Notes: generated from the letters alone by a model not told the origin. Shown: positions 51,375 to 59,495, counted from the stretch's first letter. The stretch is 64,000 nt of DNA from Deltaproteobacteria bacterium (GCA_016182965.1 JACPFM010000109.1:1-64000), one strand, 5' to 3'. Program-made: numbers and translations.

Positions 51375-52022
51375 ATGACCCGATCGGGGGGAGCGAAGGC
51401 CGGTCCGACCGCGGCGCGTTCTGCGGCGCGTTCTCCGGTCGAGGCAGTCGTCACCGCGCGCCGCACGCTCCTCGAGGGCGTGGGCCAGGAGGTCGCCGCC
51501 TCGTTCCCCGGCATCACCCGCCTCGGCGGGCAGATCGTCGCCGCCCTCTACCTCGCCGACGTCCCGGGCGAGGCGGGCCGCTCGATGGACGAGCTGTCGG
51601 CCGAGCTCGGGCGCTCCAAGAGCAACATCTTCGCGAACCTCCGCGCCCTCGAGGCCGCCGGCATCGTCGAGCGCCGCCGCTCCGCAGGCGCGCGGCACGA
51701 TCGGTTCGCCCTCCGCGGCCCGTACCCCGACGTGATGATCGGCGCCTACGTCGCCCGCCTGCGCCGCATGGTCTCCGACAAGCGCGCGCTGGTCGATCGC
51801 TCGCTCGCCATCCTCGGTGACGCCAAGGGCGAAGAGGCCGAGCTGCTCCGCCGCAAGCTCGACGAGCTGGGTCGAAAGTACGGGCTGTTCGGCGAGTTCT
51901 TCCAGCGCGTCGGCCCTGCGCTCGACGCGCCCATCGACCTCGAGCCCATGCTGCGCGACCTGCCGCCCGAGATCCTCGACGCGATCGCCGAGCTGGCGGC
52001 GGCGGCCGTGTCGAAGCGCTGA
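51375..52022 (+). CDS. GbsR/MarR-family transcriptional regulator
   Basis: A 215-residue protein from ATG 51375. Residues 55-110 form a winged helix-turn-helix (DELSAELGRSKSNIFANLRA, LEAAGIVERRRSAGARHDRF), close to the GbsR group of MarR-like regulators, which are dimers that sense osmotic or choline-related signals in Bacillus. The C-terminal half is helical (VARLRRMVSDKRALVDRSLA). It is followed by the SctV-like gene 71 bases downstream, so it may control that gene. Confidence 0.83.
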   Translation: MTRSGGAKAGPTAARSAARSPVEAVVTARRTLLEGVGQEVAASFPGITRLGGQIVAALYLADVPGEAGRSMDELSAELGRSKSNIFANLRALEAAGIVERRRSAGARHDRFALRGPYPDVMIGAYVARLRRMVSDKRALVDRSLAILGDAKGEEAELLRRKLDELGRKYGLFGEFFQRVGPALDAPIDLEPMLRDLPPEILDAIAELAAAAVSKR

Positions 52023-52063
52023 TCGCCCGCCCGCGCGAGCGGCGACCCGCCCGATCGCATCCG

Positions 52064-52078
52064 CCGCGGTTTCCGCGG
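52064..52078. promoter_or_regulatory. Hairpin just upstream of the SctV-like start
   Basis: CCGCGG, three T, CCGCGG: a 6-base perfect stem with a 3-base loop, ending 15 bases before ATG 52094. It could impede ribosome access or be a weak transcript end for the regulator gene. It is suggestive only. Confidence 0.3.
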
Positions 52079-52093
52079 TAGTCTGGCCCCACG

Positions 52094-54055
52094 ATGGCGC
52101 CCCGGTCCCGACTGCTCGCGCGCGCCGGCGCGCTCCGTGGATCGCGCGCCGACGTGGCGCTCGCGCTGTTCGTGGTGGCGATCGTCGGCCTGCTCGTGGT
52201 GCCGGTGCCGCCGGCGGTGCTCGACGTCCTGCTCGCGACCTCCCTCGCGACCGCCGTGGTGGTGCTGCTGGTGGTGCTCTACGTCGGCGACGCGCTGGCC
52301 ATCGCCACGTTCCCCACGCTGCTGTTGCTCACGACGCTCTACCGGCTGTCCCTCAACGTCTCGACGTCGCGCATGATCCTCCTGCGCGGCGACGCCGGCG
52401 AGGTGATCAAGGCGTTCGGCAACTTCGTGGTGCGCGGCAACTACCTGGTCGGCGCCATCGTGTTCGGCATCCTCACGATCATCCAGTTCGTGGTGATCGC
52501 CAAGGGCTCCGAGCGCGTCGCCGAGGTCGCCGCGCGCTTCACGCTCGACGCGATGCCCGGCAAGCAGATGGCCATCGACGCCGAGCTGCGCGCCGGCTCC
52601 ATCGACGTCGCCGAGGCGCGCCGCCGCCGCCGCGCCATCATGCGCGAGTCGTCGTTCTACGGGGCGATGGACGGCGCGATGAAGTTCGTGAAGGGCGACG
52701 TCATCGCCGGGTTGATCATCACCGCGGTGAACATCCTCGGCGGCCTCGCGGTCGGCGTCCTGCAGCGCGACATGGCCGCCGGCGACGCCTTGAAGAAGTA
52801 TGGACTGCTCACCATCGGCGACGGCCTGGTGACGCAGATCCCCGCGCTGGTCACCTCGACCGCCGCCGGCATCCTGGTCACGCGCGTCGCCTCCGAAGAG
52901 CCTGACACGCCGCTCGGCGGCGAGCTCGGGAGTCAGCTGTTCGGCAACGCCAAGGCGCTGTTCGCCGCCTCCGCGTTCGTCGGCCTGCTGGCGATCGTCC
53001 CCGGGCTTCCCGGGCCGCCGTTCCTCGTGATCGCGGTCGGCCTCGTGCTCCTCGCGCAACGCCGCGCCTCGCAGGTCGCGCGCGAGCGCCGCGCGGAGAC
53101 GACCCCTGGCGCCGGGGTCGCGCCGAAGCCGGGCAAGAAGGCGTTCGTGCCCATCGTGGTGCCGTGGTCGGTCGATCTCGGCCCCGGCTTCTCTGCGGTG
53201 ATCGACGACGAGGGCGCCGAGGGGCAGGGGCTGAGGGCGCGCATCGTCGGTCTTCGCGACCGGCTGTTCCACGAGCTCGGCCTGCCGCTGCCGAGCCCGC
53301 GGGTGGCCATTGCGCCGGAGCTCCCGGAGCTCGCGGCGGTGGTCTCGATCCGCGAGGTGCCGGTGGAGCTGGTCTCGCCTCCTGCCGAGGGCGGCGACGT
53401 CGCCGCGCAGGCCGACGCGGTCGTGACGTCCGCGCACCGCTCGCTGTCGCGCCGCGCGCACGAGCTGCTCGGGATCGGCGAGACGCAGCTGCTCCTCGAC
53501 GCGCTCGAGGAGGTGAACCCGGCGCTGGTGCGGCAGCTGGTCCCCAAGCCGCTGTCGGTCACGCTCCTCGCCGACGTGCTGCGACGGCTGCTCGAGGAGC
53601 ACGTGTCGATCCGCGATCTGCGCACGATCCTCGAGGGAATCGCGCCGATCGCCGCGACGGACAAGGATCCGCTCAACCTCGCCGAGGCCGCGCGCGCGTC
53701 GCTGCGGCGCGCGCTGACCCATCGGCTCACGCGCGGCGCACGGCACCTCGAGGTCTACGTGCTCGACGGCACCATCGAAGAGACCGTGCGCGGCGCGATC
53801 ACCCGCACCTCGGCGGGCGCCTTCCTCACGTTGTCGCCGAGCGCGACGCGCGAGATCGTCCGCTCGGTCCGCGACAGCATCGAGACCTCGCCCCCTCCGC
53901 CGGGCGACGCGCCGGTGATCCTCGCCTCGCCCGACGTGCGGCGCTTCGTGCGAAAGCTCGTCGAGTCGGACCTGCCCGAAGCCGTGGTCACGAGCTTCGC
54001 CGAGCTCGAGCCCGAGCTGCAGCTGTCGCCGCGCGCACGCGTCCTGCCGCGCTGA
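52094..54055 (+). CDS. Orphan type III export gate protein (SctV/FlhA family)
   Basis: A 653-residue protein from ATG 52094. The N-terminal half has about eight membrane helices with the FHIPEP loop: FVVRGNYLVGAIVFGILTI, then VIAKGSERVAEVAARF and TLDAMPGKQMAIDAELRAG and ALKKYGLLTIGDGLVTQIPA. The C-terminal half is the cytosolic nonameric ring domain (LPSPRVAIAPELPELAAVVS, DALEEVNPALVRQLVPKPLS, APVILASPDVRRFVRKL). The wording fits the SctV (non-flagellar) branch somewhat better than FlhA. No other type III secretion or flagellar gene is in the window, so it stands alone behind a GbsR-type regulator. Confidence 0.85.
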   Translation: MAPRSRLLARAGALRGSRADVALALFVVAIVGLLVVPVPPAVLDVLLATSLATAVVVLLVVLYVGDALAIATFPTLLLLTTLYRLSLNVSTSRMILLRGDAGEVIKAFGNFVVRGNYLVGAIVFGILTIIQFVVIAKGSERVAEVAARFTLDAMPGKQMAIDAELRAGSIDVAEARRRRRAIMRESSFYGAMDGAMKFVKGDVIAGLIITAVNILGGLAVGVLQRDMAAGDALKKYGLLTIGDGLVTQIPALVTSTAAGILVTRVASEEPDTPLGGELGSQLFGNAKALFAASAFVGLLAIVPGLPGPPFLVIAVGLVLLAQRRASQVARERRAETTPGAGVAPKPGKKAFVPIVVPWSVDLGPGFSAVIDDEGAEGQGLRARIVGLRDRLFHELGLPLPSPRVAIAPELPELAAVVSIREVPVELVSPPAEGGDVAAQADAVVTSAHRSLSRRAHELLGIGETQLLLDALEEVNPALVRQLVPKPLSVTLLADVLRRLLEEHVSIRDLRTILEGIAPIAATDKDPLNLAEAARASLRRALTHRLTRGARHLEVYVLDGTIEETVRGAITRTSAGAFLTLSPSATREIVRSVRDSIETSPPPPGDAPVILASPDVRRFVRKLVESDLPEAVVTSFAELEPELQLSPRARVLPR

Positions 54056-54112
54056 TTCAGCGCGCGGCGCGGACTGCCGCGATTTTCAGCGCGCGGCGCG
54101 GACCGCCGCGAC
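54056..54112. repeat. 29-bp direct repeat at the 3' end of the FHA-GGDEF gene
   Basis: TTCAGCGCGCGGCGCGGACT and eight further bases at 54056-54083 recur at 54085-54112 with small changes (ACTGCC/ACCGCC). The second copy encodes the last residues and stop of the FHA-GGDEF protein, so the first is a duplicated gene end just beyond the stop. It lies between two convergent genes. Confidence 0.8.
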
Positions 54113-55144
54113 GTCGGGGATCGCGGCCTGCGTGCGGTTGCCGCCCTCGCGGATCGCCTCGGCGACGCGCGCCTCGGCGAGCGCCACGAGGTCGCGCTCG
54201 GTCCCCGTGCCCAGGTGGTCTGGGAGACGCGCGCCGCGCCGGCAGATCTCCTCGAGCGACGCGACGCCGATGCTCAGCGTCGCCGTCGACGACAGCTCGG
54301 CGACCGCGGCGCGCAGCCGCTCGGCGAGCACGCTCGCTCCGAGCGTGTTCGACGCGCGCACCACCACGGCGAAGCGATCGCGCCCGAAGCGCCCGAGCAC
54401 GTCGTCGATGCGGATGGAGGCCGCGAGCTTCGCGCCGACGGCCTTCACCAGGCGCGCGCCCGCGGCGCCGCCGAGGCGCGCTACCGTGTCGGCCCAGCGA
54501 TCGACCGACAGGATGAGCAACGACAGCTCGCTGCCGTGGCGGAGCGCGCTGGCGGTCTCGATCAGCAGGCGCTCGTTCAGATACGCATGGGTGAAGACGC
54601 CGGTCAGCGAGTCGCGCGTCGCCGTCTCGTAGAGCCTGCGCTGGAGCTGCTCCTCGGCGCGGTCGCTGAGCGAGAAGCGCAGCAGGACGTTCGGCCCCAC
54701 CTGCACGCGATCGCCCGCGAACAGCTCGGACAGCTGCTGATCGCGCAGCCTCCGCCCGGAGACGAACGTGCCGTTGGCCGACCCGAGGTCCTCCACGAAC
54801 ACGCGGTCGTCGCTCAGGCGGAAGCGGCAGTGGCTGCGGCTGATCGCGGGGTCGTCGATGAAGAAATCGGCTTCGCTCCCGCGCCCCACGACCGCGCTCG
54901 TGCCCTCGATGGTGAAGACCTGCCCGGCGTTGACGCCCTGGACGACCGTGACCGTCGCCCGGTCGGTGTTCAACGGCAGGACGGCGGCCATCATCCGCAC
55001 GGTGTCGTGCGCGCTCCCGAACGGGCGCGTCGGGACCTTCTGCGTCGCCTCGACGAGCGGGATGTGCGCGCGCACGACGGCGGGCTCGTCCTCGTCGTGC
55101 GGGCGCACGAGCGGCAGGGCAGGGGTCTTCAGCCGATCGCTCAC
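54086..55144 (-). CDS. FHA domain plus degenerate GGDEF protein
   Basis: I chose GTG 55144 (352 residues, GAGGAG upstream); the open frame extends further but lacks a good start. Residues 65-155 form an FHA domain: FTIEGTSAVVGRGSEADFFI, ISRSHCRF, GSANGTFVSGRRLRD, binding phosphothreonine. Residues 175-335 follow the GGDEF fold (RDSLTGVFTHAYLNERL, VDRWADTVARLGGA), but the signature is GRFGRDRF instead of GG(D/E)EF, so cyclic-di-GMP synthesis is probably lost and the domain may act as a receptor or scaffold. Ser/Thr kinase signalling, as from the kinase at 16847, could feed the FHA domain; this is inference. Confidence 0.82.
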   Translation of the reverse strand: MSDRLKTPALPLVRPHDEDEPAVVRAHIPLVEATQKVPTRPFGSAHDTVRMMAAVLPLNTDRATVTVVQGVNAGQVFTIEGTSAVVGRGSEADFFIDDPAISRSHCRFRLSDDRVFVEDLGSANGTFVSGRRLRDQQLSELFAGDRVQVGPNVLLRFSLSDRAEEQLQRRLYETATRDSLTGVFTHAYLNERLLIETASALRHGSELSLLILSVDRWADTVARLGGAAGARLVKAVGAKLAASIRIDDVLGRFGRDRFAVVVRASNTLGASVLAERLRAAVAELSSTATLSIGVASLEEICRRGARLPDHLGTGTERDLVALAEARVAEAIREGGNRTQAAIPDVAAVRAAR

Positions 55145-55212
55145 GATCCCGTCGTCTCCTCGGCCACGGTCAGGAAACCCGGCGCCAGAACAGGATAGCA
55201 CCCGGAGCGGCT

Positions 55213-55530
55213 TCACCGATGCGGAGCTCCGGCGACGGTGCCGACGCGTTCGCCGTCGCCGCGGCGGTCGCTCCGACCCTGGCGCGGCATTTCGGCGGGC
55301 TCGGCCGTGCGCTCGAAGGTCGAGGTGCAGGACTTACAGCGGGTCGCCGCGAGCGGAATGGTCTCGAGGCAGAAGGGGCAGTCCTTGGTCGTGACCTCCT
55401 CCTTCGCGCCGTAACGCGCTTCGATCTTCTCGAGCACCTTCGACACGACCAGAAACAGCACGAACGCCACCACGAGGAAGTCCAGGGTGACGCCGAGCAG
55501 ATCGCCGTACTCGAGACGGGCGACTCTGTG
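55213..55530 (-). pseudogene. 5'-truncated mscL with zinc-ribbon tail
   Basis: The C-terminal part of a large-conductance mechanosensitive channel is visible: LEYGDLLGVTLDFLVVAFVL, then FLVVSKVLEKIEARYG (second membrane helix and cytosolic helix), then a Cys4 zinc-ribbon-like segment (CPFCLETIPLAATRCKSC) as found in some MscL proteins. The first helix and all N-terminal residues are missing, and the frame upstream runs without a start into the obg region. A GACTGACGAC repeat (55531-55540) lies at the break, so deletion at that repeat is likely. If the short frame from 55473 is translated, it would not make a channel. Confidence 0.7.
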
Positions 55531-55568
55531 GACTGACGACTCTCGCGCCCCGTGATACCGAGCCGCCC

Positions 55569-56948
55569 ATGAAGTTCGTGGACGAAGTGCGCATCCGCGT
55601 GAAGGCGGGCGACGGCGGTAACGGCTCGGTCGCGTTCCGACGCGAGAAGTACGTGCCCTTCGGCGGTCCCGCCGGCGGCGACGGCGGCAACGGCGGCTCG
55701 GTCGTGCTGATCGCGGACGAAGGGCGCACGTCGCTGCTCGATCTCGCGCACGCGCCGATCCTCCGCGCGAAGAACGGCGAGCACGGCCGCGGCAAGGACC
55801 AGTACGGCAAGGCGGCGCCCGATTTCGAGGTCCGCGTCCCGGTGGGCACGGTCATCTGGGATCACACGACCGGCGAGCGCATCGCCGACCTCACTGATCA
55901 CGGCGCGCGCGCCGTCGTCGCGCAGGGCGGCAAGGGCGGACGCGGGAACATCCACTTCGCCACGCCGTTCCATCGCGCACCCCGACGCTCGGAGCCGGGT
56001 ATCGAGGGCGAGGAGCGCATCATCCGCCTCGAGCTCAAGGTGCTGGCAGACGTGGGCCTGCTCGGCTTCCCCAACGTCGGCAAGTCGACGCTGGTCGCCG
56101 CGATGTCGCGCGCGCGGCCCAAGATCGCCGACTATCCGTTCACCACGCTCCGCCCTCACCTCGGCGTCGTGAAGATCGGCGGCCGGGCGAGCTCCGCGAC
56201 GTTCGTGATGGCCGACATCCCCGGGCTGATCCCCGGTGCGAGCGAGGGGCACGGGCTCGGCACGCGCTTCTTGAAGCACGTCGAGCGCTGCCGCGCGCTG
56301 CTGCACCTCGTGGCGCCGCCGACGGACGAGCTGCGCGAGGAGGGGCGCGATCCCCTCGGCGACTACGATCTGATCATGGCGGAGCTCGCGAAGTTCGCGC
56401 CCGAGCTCGCGGCGAGGCCGCAGATCGTCGCGATGAGCAAGGCCGACCTGCCCGAAACCCGCGAGGCGTTCGTCGAGGTGGAGCGGCAGTTCCGCAAGCG
56501 CCGAATCCCCCTCCGGCTGATCAGCGCGGCGACGGGCGAGGGGCTGGAGCAGCTCGCGCGCGATCTCTATCACCTGGTCCGTGGGCGTCTGCCGGAGGTC
56601 GACGACGCGGAGGCGGCGCCGAGCGCGGCGGTCGTCGAGGCGCTCGAGGTGGTGACCGCGGAGGTGGCGGCGAGGCGAAAGGCGAAGGCGAGCGCGAAGG
56701 CGGGGGCGAAGGCGAAGGCGAAGGCGAAGGCGAAGGCGAAGGCGGGGGCGAAGGCGAAGGCGGGAGCGAAGGCGAAAGCGGGCGCGAAGGCGAAAGCGGG
56801 CGCGAAGGCGAAAGCGAGCGCGAAGGCGAAAGCGAGCGCGAAGGCGGGGGCGAGGGCGGGGGCGGGGAAGGGGCGCCCCGCGAAGAAGGGCTCCGTCCGG
56901 CGGGCGGGCGCGAAGAAGACGGTCAGAACGGTCAAAAAGAGTCGGTGA
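55569..56948 (+). CDS. obg: Obg-family GTPase with Lys/Ala-rich tail
   Basis: A 459-residue protein from ATG 55569. The Gly-rich OBG fold spans residues 1-158 (MKFVDEVRIRVKAGDGGNGS, GGDGGNGGS). The GTPase domain follows: GFPNVGKST (G1, about residue 166), ADIPGLIPGASEG (G3), MSKADLPE (G4), ISAATGEG (G5). Obg acts in ribosome assembly and stress control. The usual C-terminal OCT domain is not seen. Instead residues about 367-459 are a repetitive Lys/Ala tail (KAKAGAKAKAGAKAKAGA-type), reminiscent of histone H1-like or myxobacterial DNA- or RNA-binding tails. Confidence 0.92.
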   Translation: MKFVDEVRIRVKAGDGGNGSVAFRREKYVPFGGPAGGDGGNGGSVVLIADEGRTSLLDLAHAPILRAKNGEHGRGKDQYGKAAPDFEVRVPVGTVIWDHTTGERIADLTDHGARAVVAQGGKGGRGNIHFATPFHRAPRRSEPGIEGEERIIRLELKVLADVGLLGFPNVGKSTLVAAMSRARPKIADYPFTTLRPHLGVVKIGGRASSATFVMADIPGLIPGASEGHGLGTRFLKHVERCRALLHLVAPPTDELREEGRDPLGDYDLIMAELAKFAPELAARPQIVAMSKADLPETREAFVEVERQFRKRRIPLRLISAATGEGLEQLARDLYHLVRGRLPEVDDAEAAPSAAVVEALEVVTAEVAARRKAKASAKAGAKAKAKAKAKAKAGAKAKAGAKAKAGAKAKAGAKAKASAKAKASAKAGARAGAGKGRPAKKGSVRRAGAKKTVRTVKKSR

Positions 56949-56950
56949 AG

Positions 56951-56980
56951 CACGGGAGGCCCGGCGCGGCCCCGCCCGTG
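56951..56980. terminator. Hairpin between obg and DUF72 gene
   Basis: CACGGG (56951-56956) pairs with CCCGTG (56975-56980), with further G/C pairing inside, beginning two bases after the obg stop. No T run follows, so it may act as a factor-dependent terminator or attenuator. Confidence 0.45.
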
Positions 56981-56997
56981 CTAACTTCGCCGGCCGC

Positions 56998-57648
56998 ATG
57001 ATCACCGTCGGCTGCGCGGGATTCGCCGTCCCCCTGACCCGCTACGTCAAGGAGTTCATGTTCGTGGAGGTGCAGGAGACCAACACCTCCACGCCGGGGC
57101 GTGGCACGCTCGGCCGCTGGAAGCGGCAGGGACCGGAAGGGTTCGAGTTCGCGCTCCTCGGTCCGCGCGAGGTCGGCCAGGAGGGCTTCCGCGAGGGCAA
57201 GGTCGTCGAGACGGCGCTCGCCATGCTCTCCGACGTCGCCGAGGAGCTCGCGAGCAAGACGGTCGTCTTCCTCGCGCCGCCCGACTTCGCGCCGAGCAAG
57301 GCCAACCGCGGCGTGGTGAAGGACTTCCTCACCAGCGTTCGCAAGCGCTTCGACCGCGTCGTGTGGGAGGCGCCGCCGACGTGGGATCCCGACGACGCGC
57401 TCGAGGTCGCCCTCGAGGCAGGCGCCGTCGCCGCACGCGATCCGCTGGCAGCGGGCACCTACAAATCGAAGTTCGGCTACTACCGCCTGCCCGGGCCCGC
57501 GGGTCACAAGTCGCGCTACGAGGATCCTGCGCTCGAGAAGCTCGCCGAGGTCGTGAAGGCGGCCAAGCACGAGAACAGCGTGTGGGTCTTCACGAACGTC
57601 GACATGTTCGCCGACGCCAAGCGCCTCAAGAAGCTGCTCAAGCTCTGA
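56998..57648 (+). CDS. DUF72 family protein
   Basis: A 216-residue protein from ATG 56998. It has the DUF72 TIM-barrel-like pattern: an N-terminal VGCAGFAVPLTRYVKEFMFV, a middle VEVQETNTSTPGRGTLGRWK, then FEFALLGPREVGQEGF, and a C-terminal YYRLPGPAGHKSRYED and SVWVFTNVDMFADAKRLK. The biochemical role of this family is not established; structure suggests a sugar or nucleic-acid-related hydrolase. The sequence is somewhat shorter than typical (about 240). It sits after obg, from which a hairpin separates it. Confidence 0.83.
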   Translation: MITVGCAGFAVPLTRYVKEFMFVEVQETNTSTPGRGTLGRWKRQGPEGFEFALLGPREVGQEGFREGKVVETALAMLSDVAEELASKTVVFLAPPDFAPSKANRGVVKDFLTSVRKRFDRVVWEAPPTWDPDDALEVALEAGAVAARDPLAAGTYKSKFGYYRLPGPAGHKSRYEDPALEKLAEVVKAAKHENSVWVFTNVDMFADAKRLKKLLKL

Positions 57649-57653
57649 GCGAA

Positions 57654-57684
57654 ACGAATCGGCGCGACCAGCGCGCCGATTCGT
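57654..57684 (+). terminator. 13-bp perfect hairpin after DUF72 gene
   Basis: ACGAATCGGCGCG (57654-57666), loop ACCAG, CGCGCCGATTCGT (57672-57684): a perfect 13-base stem six bases after the stop codon. No T run follows. It very probably marks the transcript end and is followed directly by the TCGAAGGTCGA repeat. Confidence 0.65.
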
Positions 57685-57741
57685 CGGTCGAACGTCGAAG
57701 GTCGAACCGGCACGACCTCTCCGGTCTCCTGACCTTCGTCG
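57684..57741. repeat. TCGAAGGTCGA repeat with complementary part
   Basis: GGTCGAACGTCGAAGGTCGA at 57687-57706, and CTGACCTTCGTCG at 57729-57741 in the opposite sense. It is the third occurrence of the repeat type found at 12852-12934 and 19067-19098. The remaining bases up to the Lmo0937-like gene hold no gene that I can support. Confidence 0.6.
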
Positions 57742-57864
57742 TTGGCCTGAGGGCTGCGCGGCGTCGCAGCGGCTCGGCCGAGATCGCGAACGCTACCCAG
57801 GGTGCTCGTCCGGCGGGTCACCCCCGTCGCCGCTTCGTTCCTGGTCGGGTTCCGAGCGTTGCGC

Positions 57865-58014
57865 TCAGATCGCGCTGCGACCGCGCACCAGGTTGATGAC
57901 GAGCGACACCACGGCGAGCACGAGCAGGATGTGGATCCACATGCCGAGCTGCGACGAGGTCGCGACGCCGAGTACCCAGAGGAACAACAGCAGAATGGTG
58001 AGAGCCCACAACAT
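57865..58014 (-). CDS. Lmo0937-like small membrane protein
   Basis: A 49-residue protein from ATG 58014 with GGAGGTG seven bases upstream, a strong ribosome site. It consists of two hydrophobic helices (LWALTILLLFLWVLGVAT and IHILLVLAVVSLVINLV) separated by a short polar turn, and ends RGRSAI. This pattern, with L-W-x-L near the start and H-I-L-L in the second helix, is that of the Lmo0937/DUF5670 family of small inner-membrane proteins, of unknown function and often stress-induced. Confidence 0.85.
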   Translation of the reverse strand: MLWALTILLLFLWVLGVATSSQLGMWIHILLVLAVVSLVINLVRGRSAI

Positions 58015-58158
58015 GATCGACACCTCCGGCATGCCTCCGGCCAGGATGGACGGGGCGTGTGGTCGTTCGATTCGAGCGGCGGGGCGACGAGCGCCTGGCC
58101 GTTCCCAAGCCGAGGCAGGCTGCCTCGTGATCGCGGCAGCCGCAGCTGCCTCGAGTCG

Positions 58159-58383
58159 TCAGCGAATCTTCGAGAACACGCGGCCGATGACGTACCCGAC
58201 GCCGACGGCGACGCCGAGGACCATCATCGGGTTGTCGCGCATGGCGGTCGCGAGCCGCCGGTCGAGCGTCTCGACGGCACCGCGCGCGCGGCCGGTGACG
58301 TCTTCGACCTGCGAGCGCGCGCGCTCGACCAGGTGCTCGATGTCGCGGCCTTCGTTCGTCGTGGTGCCGTTCTGGTTCGCCAT
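58159..58383 (-). CDS. DUF883/ElaB-like small membrane-tethered protein
   Basis: A 74-residue protein from ATG 58383. The N-terminal 45 residues are polar and helical (EHLVERARSQVEDVTGRARG, ETLDRRLATAMRDNP). The C-terminal end is a hydrophobic helix MMVLGVAVGVGYVIGRVFSK with Gly spacing. This arrangement is that of DUF883/ElaB-type tail-anchored proteins, linked in E. coli to ribosome or stress functions. A similar protein lies at 63050-63340. Confidence 0.75.
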   Translation of the reverse strand: MANQNGTTTNEGRDIEHLVERARSQVEDVTGRARGAVETLDRRLATAMRDNPMMVLGVAVGVGYVIGRVFSKIR

Positions 58384-58556
58384 CGATACGCTCCTTCGAC
58401 GTGAATCGCCGTGAATGATGGAAATGACGCGAAGTGGGCGGAGCGAGCGCCGTGCCAGCGCCTCCGCCGTTGGTTCGCTCGTAGAGATGCGCGACGGGTG
58501 CACACCATCGCGCAGCCCGGACGCGACGTCCGCGTTCGCACCGTGCTCCCGAGCCC

Positions 58557-59384
58557 GTGGCGGCCATGGGCTCCCCCGCTCGCGGATCTCCGCACCGCGC
58601 GTTCGCGCGTTCCTCCCCCCACGCGCATCGGACCTCCGTGTCGGTCGCGCGTGTGTCGGCTACGCCGGGTGAGGACGCGTTCGCGCAGCGCGGAGATGCC
58701 CGCACGTCCGGCTGCCGGCCGACCTGCGAGCCGCCGTGTCGCGCGACGCGCGAGCCGCGCGCGCCCTTCGTCGCGGCGCCACCCGCGCCGCGCGTCGCGA
58801 CCGCGCCGCGGGTCGCCGATCCGCTCTCGCGTGGAGTCGCGGGCGACGCGTGCGGCGCCACGTACCTCGTGCGGAGCTCGACCCCGCCGCCGTTGGTGCG
58901 CCCGCTGGTCGCGGTCGCGCCGCCGGACGCGTGCGCGGTGGTCGCCACATTCGAGGCGCGCGACGTGCGCGCGGCGGTCGACGCGCTGCGCGCGCGCGGC
59001 TGCAGCGTCGAGCCGATCGCCGCCGTGCCCGGCGCGCGCGGCCAGGAGGATGGCGGCGCGGTCGCGGCGCGCACGGTGCGCCGCGCGTCCGTCGTCGCGA
59101 CGATCGCGGCCGCGCTGGCGGCGCCCGTCGGTGCCGCCCTCCTGCGCGGCGAGGCGTACCTGCCTTCGCTCGGCTGGTGGCCCGCTTCCGCGTTGAGCGC
59201 CGCGGCGGCCGCCGGCGCGATCGGCGCGCTCGCCTTCGCGATCGCGGTCATCGTCCTGCTCTCGTGGGCGTCACCCGCCGCGCCGCTGCCTGCCAGGTGG
59301 TTGATCGTCGCGCGCGTGCGACCCGAGCTCCTCCGCGAGCTCGTCGCGTCGCACGGCGGTGTGCTGCTCTCGCGGTGCGGCTGA
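58557..59384 (+). CDS. Two-helix membrane protein, start uncertain
   Basis: An open frame of 275 codons from ATG 58557. The N-terminal 120 residues are Arg/Pro/Ala-rich and not convincing. From about 58925 it looks real: a ferredoxin-like motif (VATFEARDVRAAVDALRARG, CSVEPIAAVP), two hydrophobic segments (ASVVATIAAALAAPVGAALL and GAIGALAFAIAVIVLLSWA), and a short basic end (RPELLRELVASHGGVLLSRC). The likely start is an internal codon that I cannot fix. It sits among small stress-type membrane genes. Function unknown. Confidence 0.45.
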   Translation: MAAMGSPARGSPHRAFARSSPHAHRTSVSVARVSATPGEDAFAQRGDARTSGCRPTCEPPCRATREPRAPFVAAPPAPRVATAPRVADPLSRGVAGDACGATYLVRSSTPPPLVRPLVAVAPPDACAVVATFEARDVRAAVDALRARGCSVEPIAAVPGARGQEDGGAVAARTVRRASVVATIAAALAAPVGAALLRGEAYLPSLGWWPASALSAAAAAGAIGALAFAIAVIVLLSWASPAAPLPARWLIVARVRPELLRELVASHGGVLLSRCG

Positions 59385-59426
59385 GCGCCGCGACCCGGAA
59401 GCGCGCGCCCAGCGACGACGCCGGAG

Positions 59427-59456
59427 ACAAAAAGGGAATCGGCGCCCGAGGGCGCC
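59427..59456 (-). terminator. Intrinsic terminator of the YtxH-like gene
   Basis: On the minus strand TCGGCGCC, loop CTCG, GGCGCCGA forms an 8-base perfect stem (59456-59437). It is followed, after TTCCC, by five T (59431-59427). It lies about 40 bases after the YtxH-like stop. This is the one clear hairpin-plus-T-run terminator in the window. Confidence 0.8.
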
Positions 59457-59495
59457 GACACACGCGTCCGGTGAAGGACGCTCCCCGTCACCCCG

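Noticed and set aside
52094-54055. Type III secretion gene cluster
   Set aside because: Only the gate gene is present. Neighbouring genes match no sct, flh or fli family.
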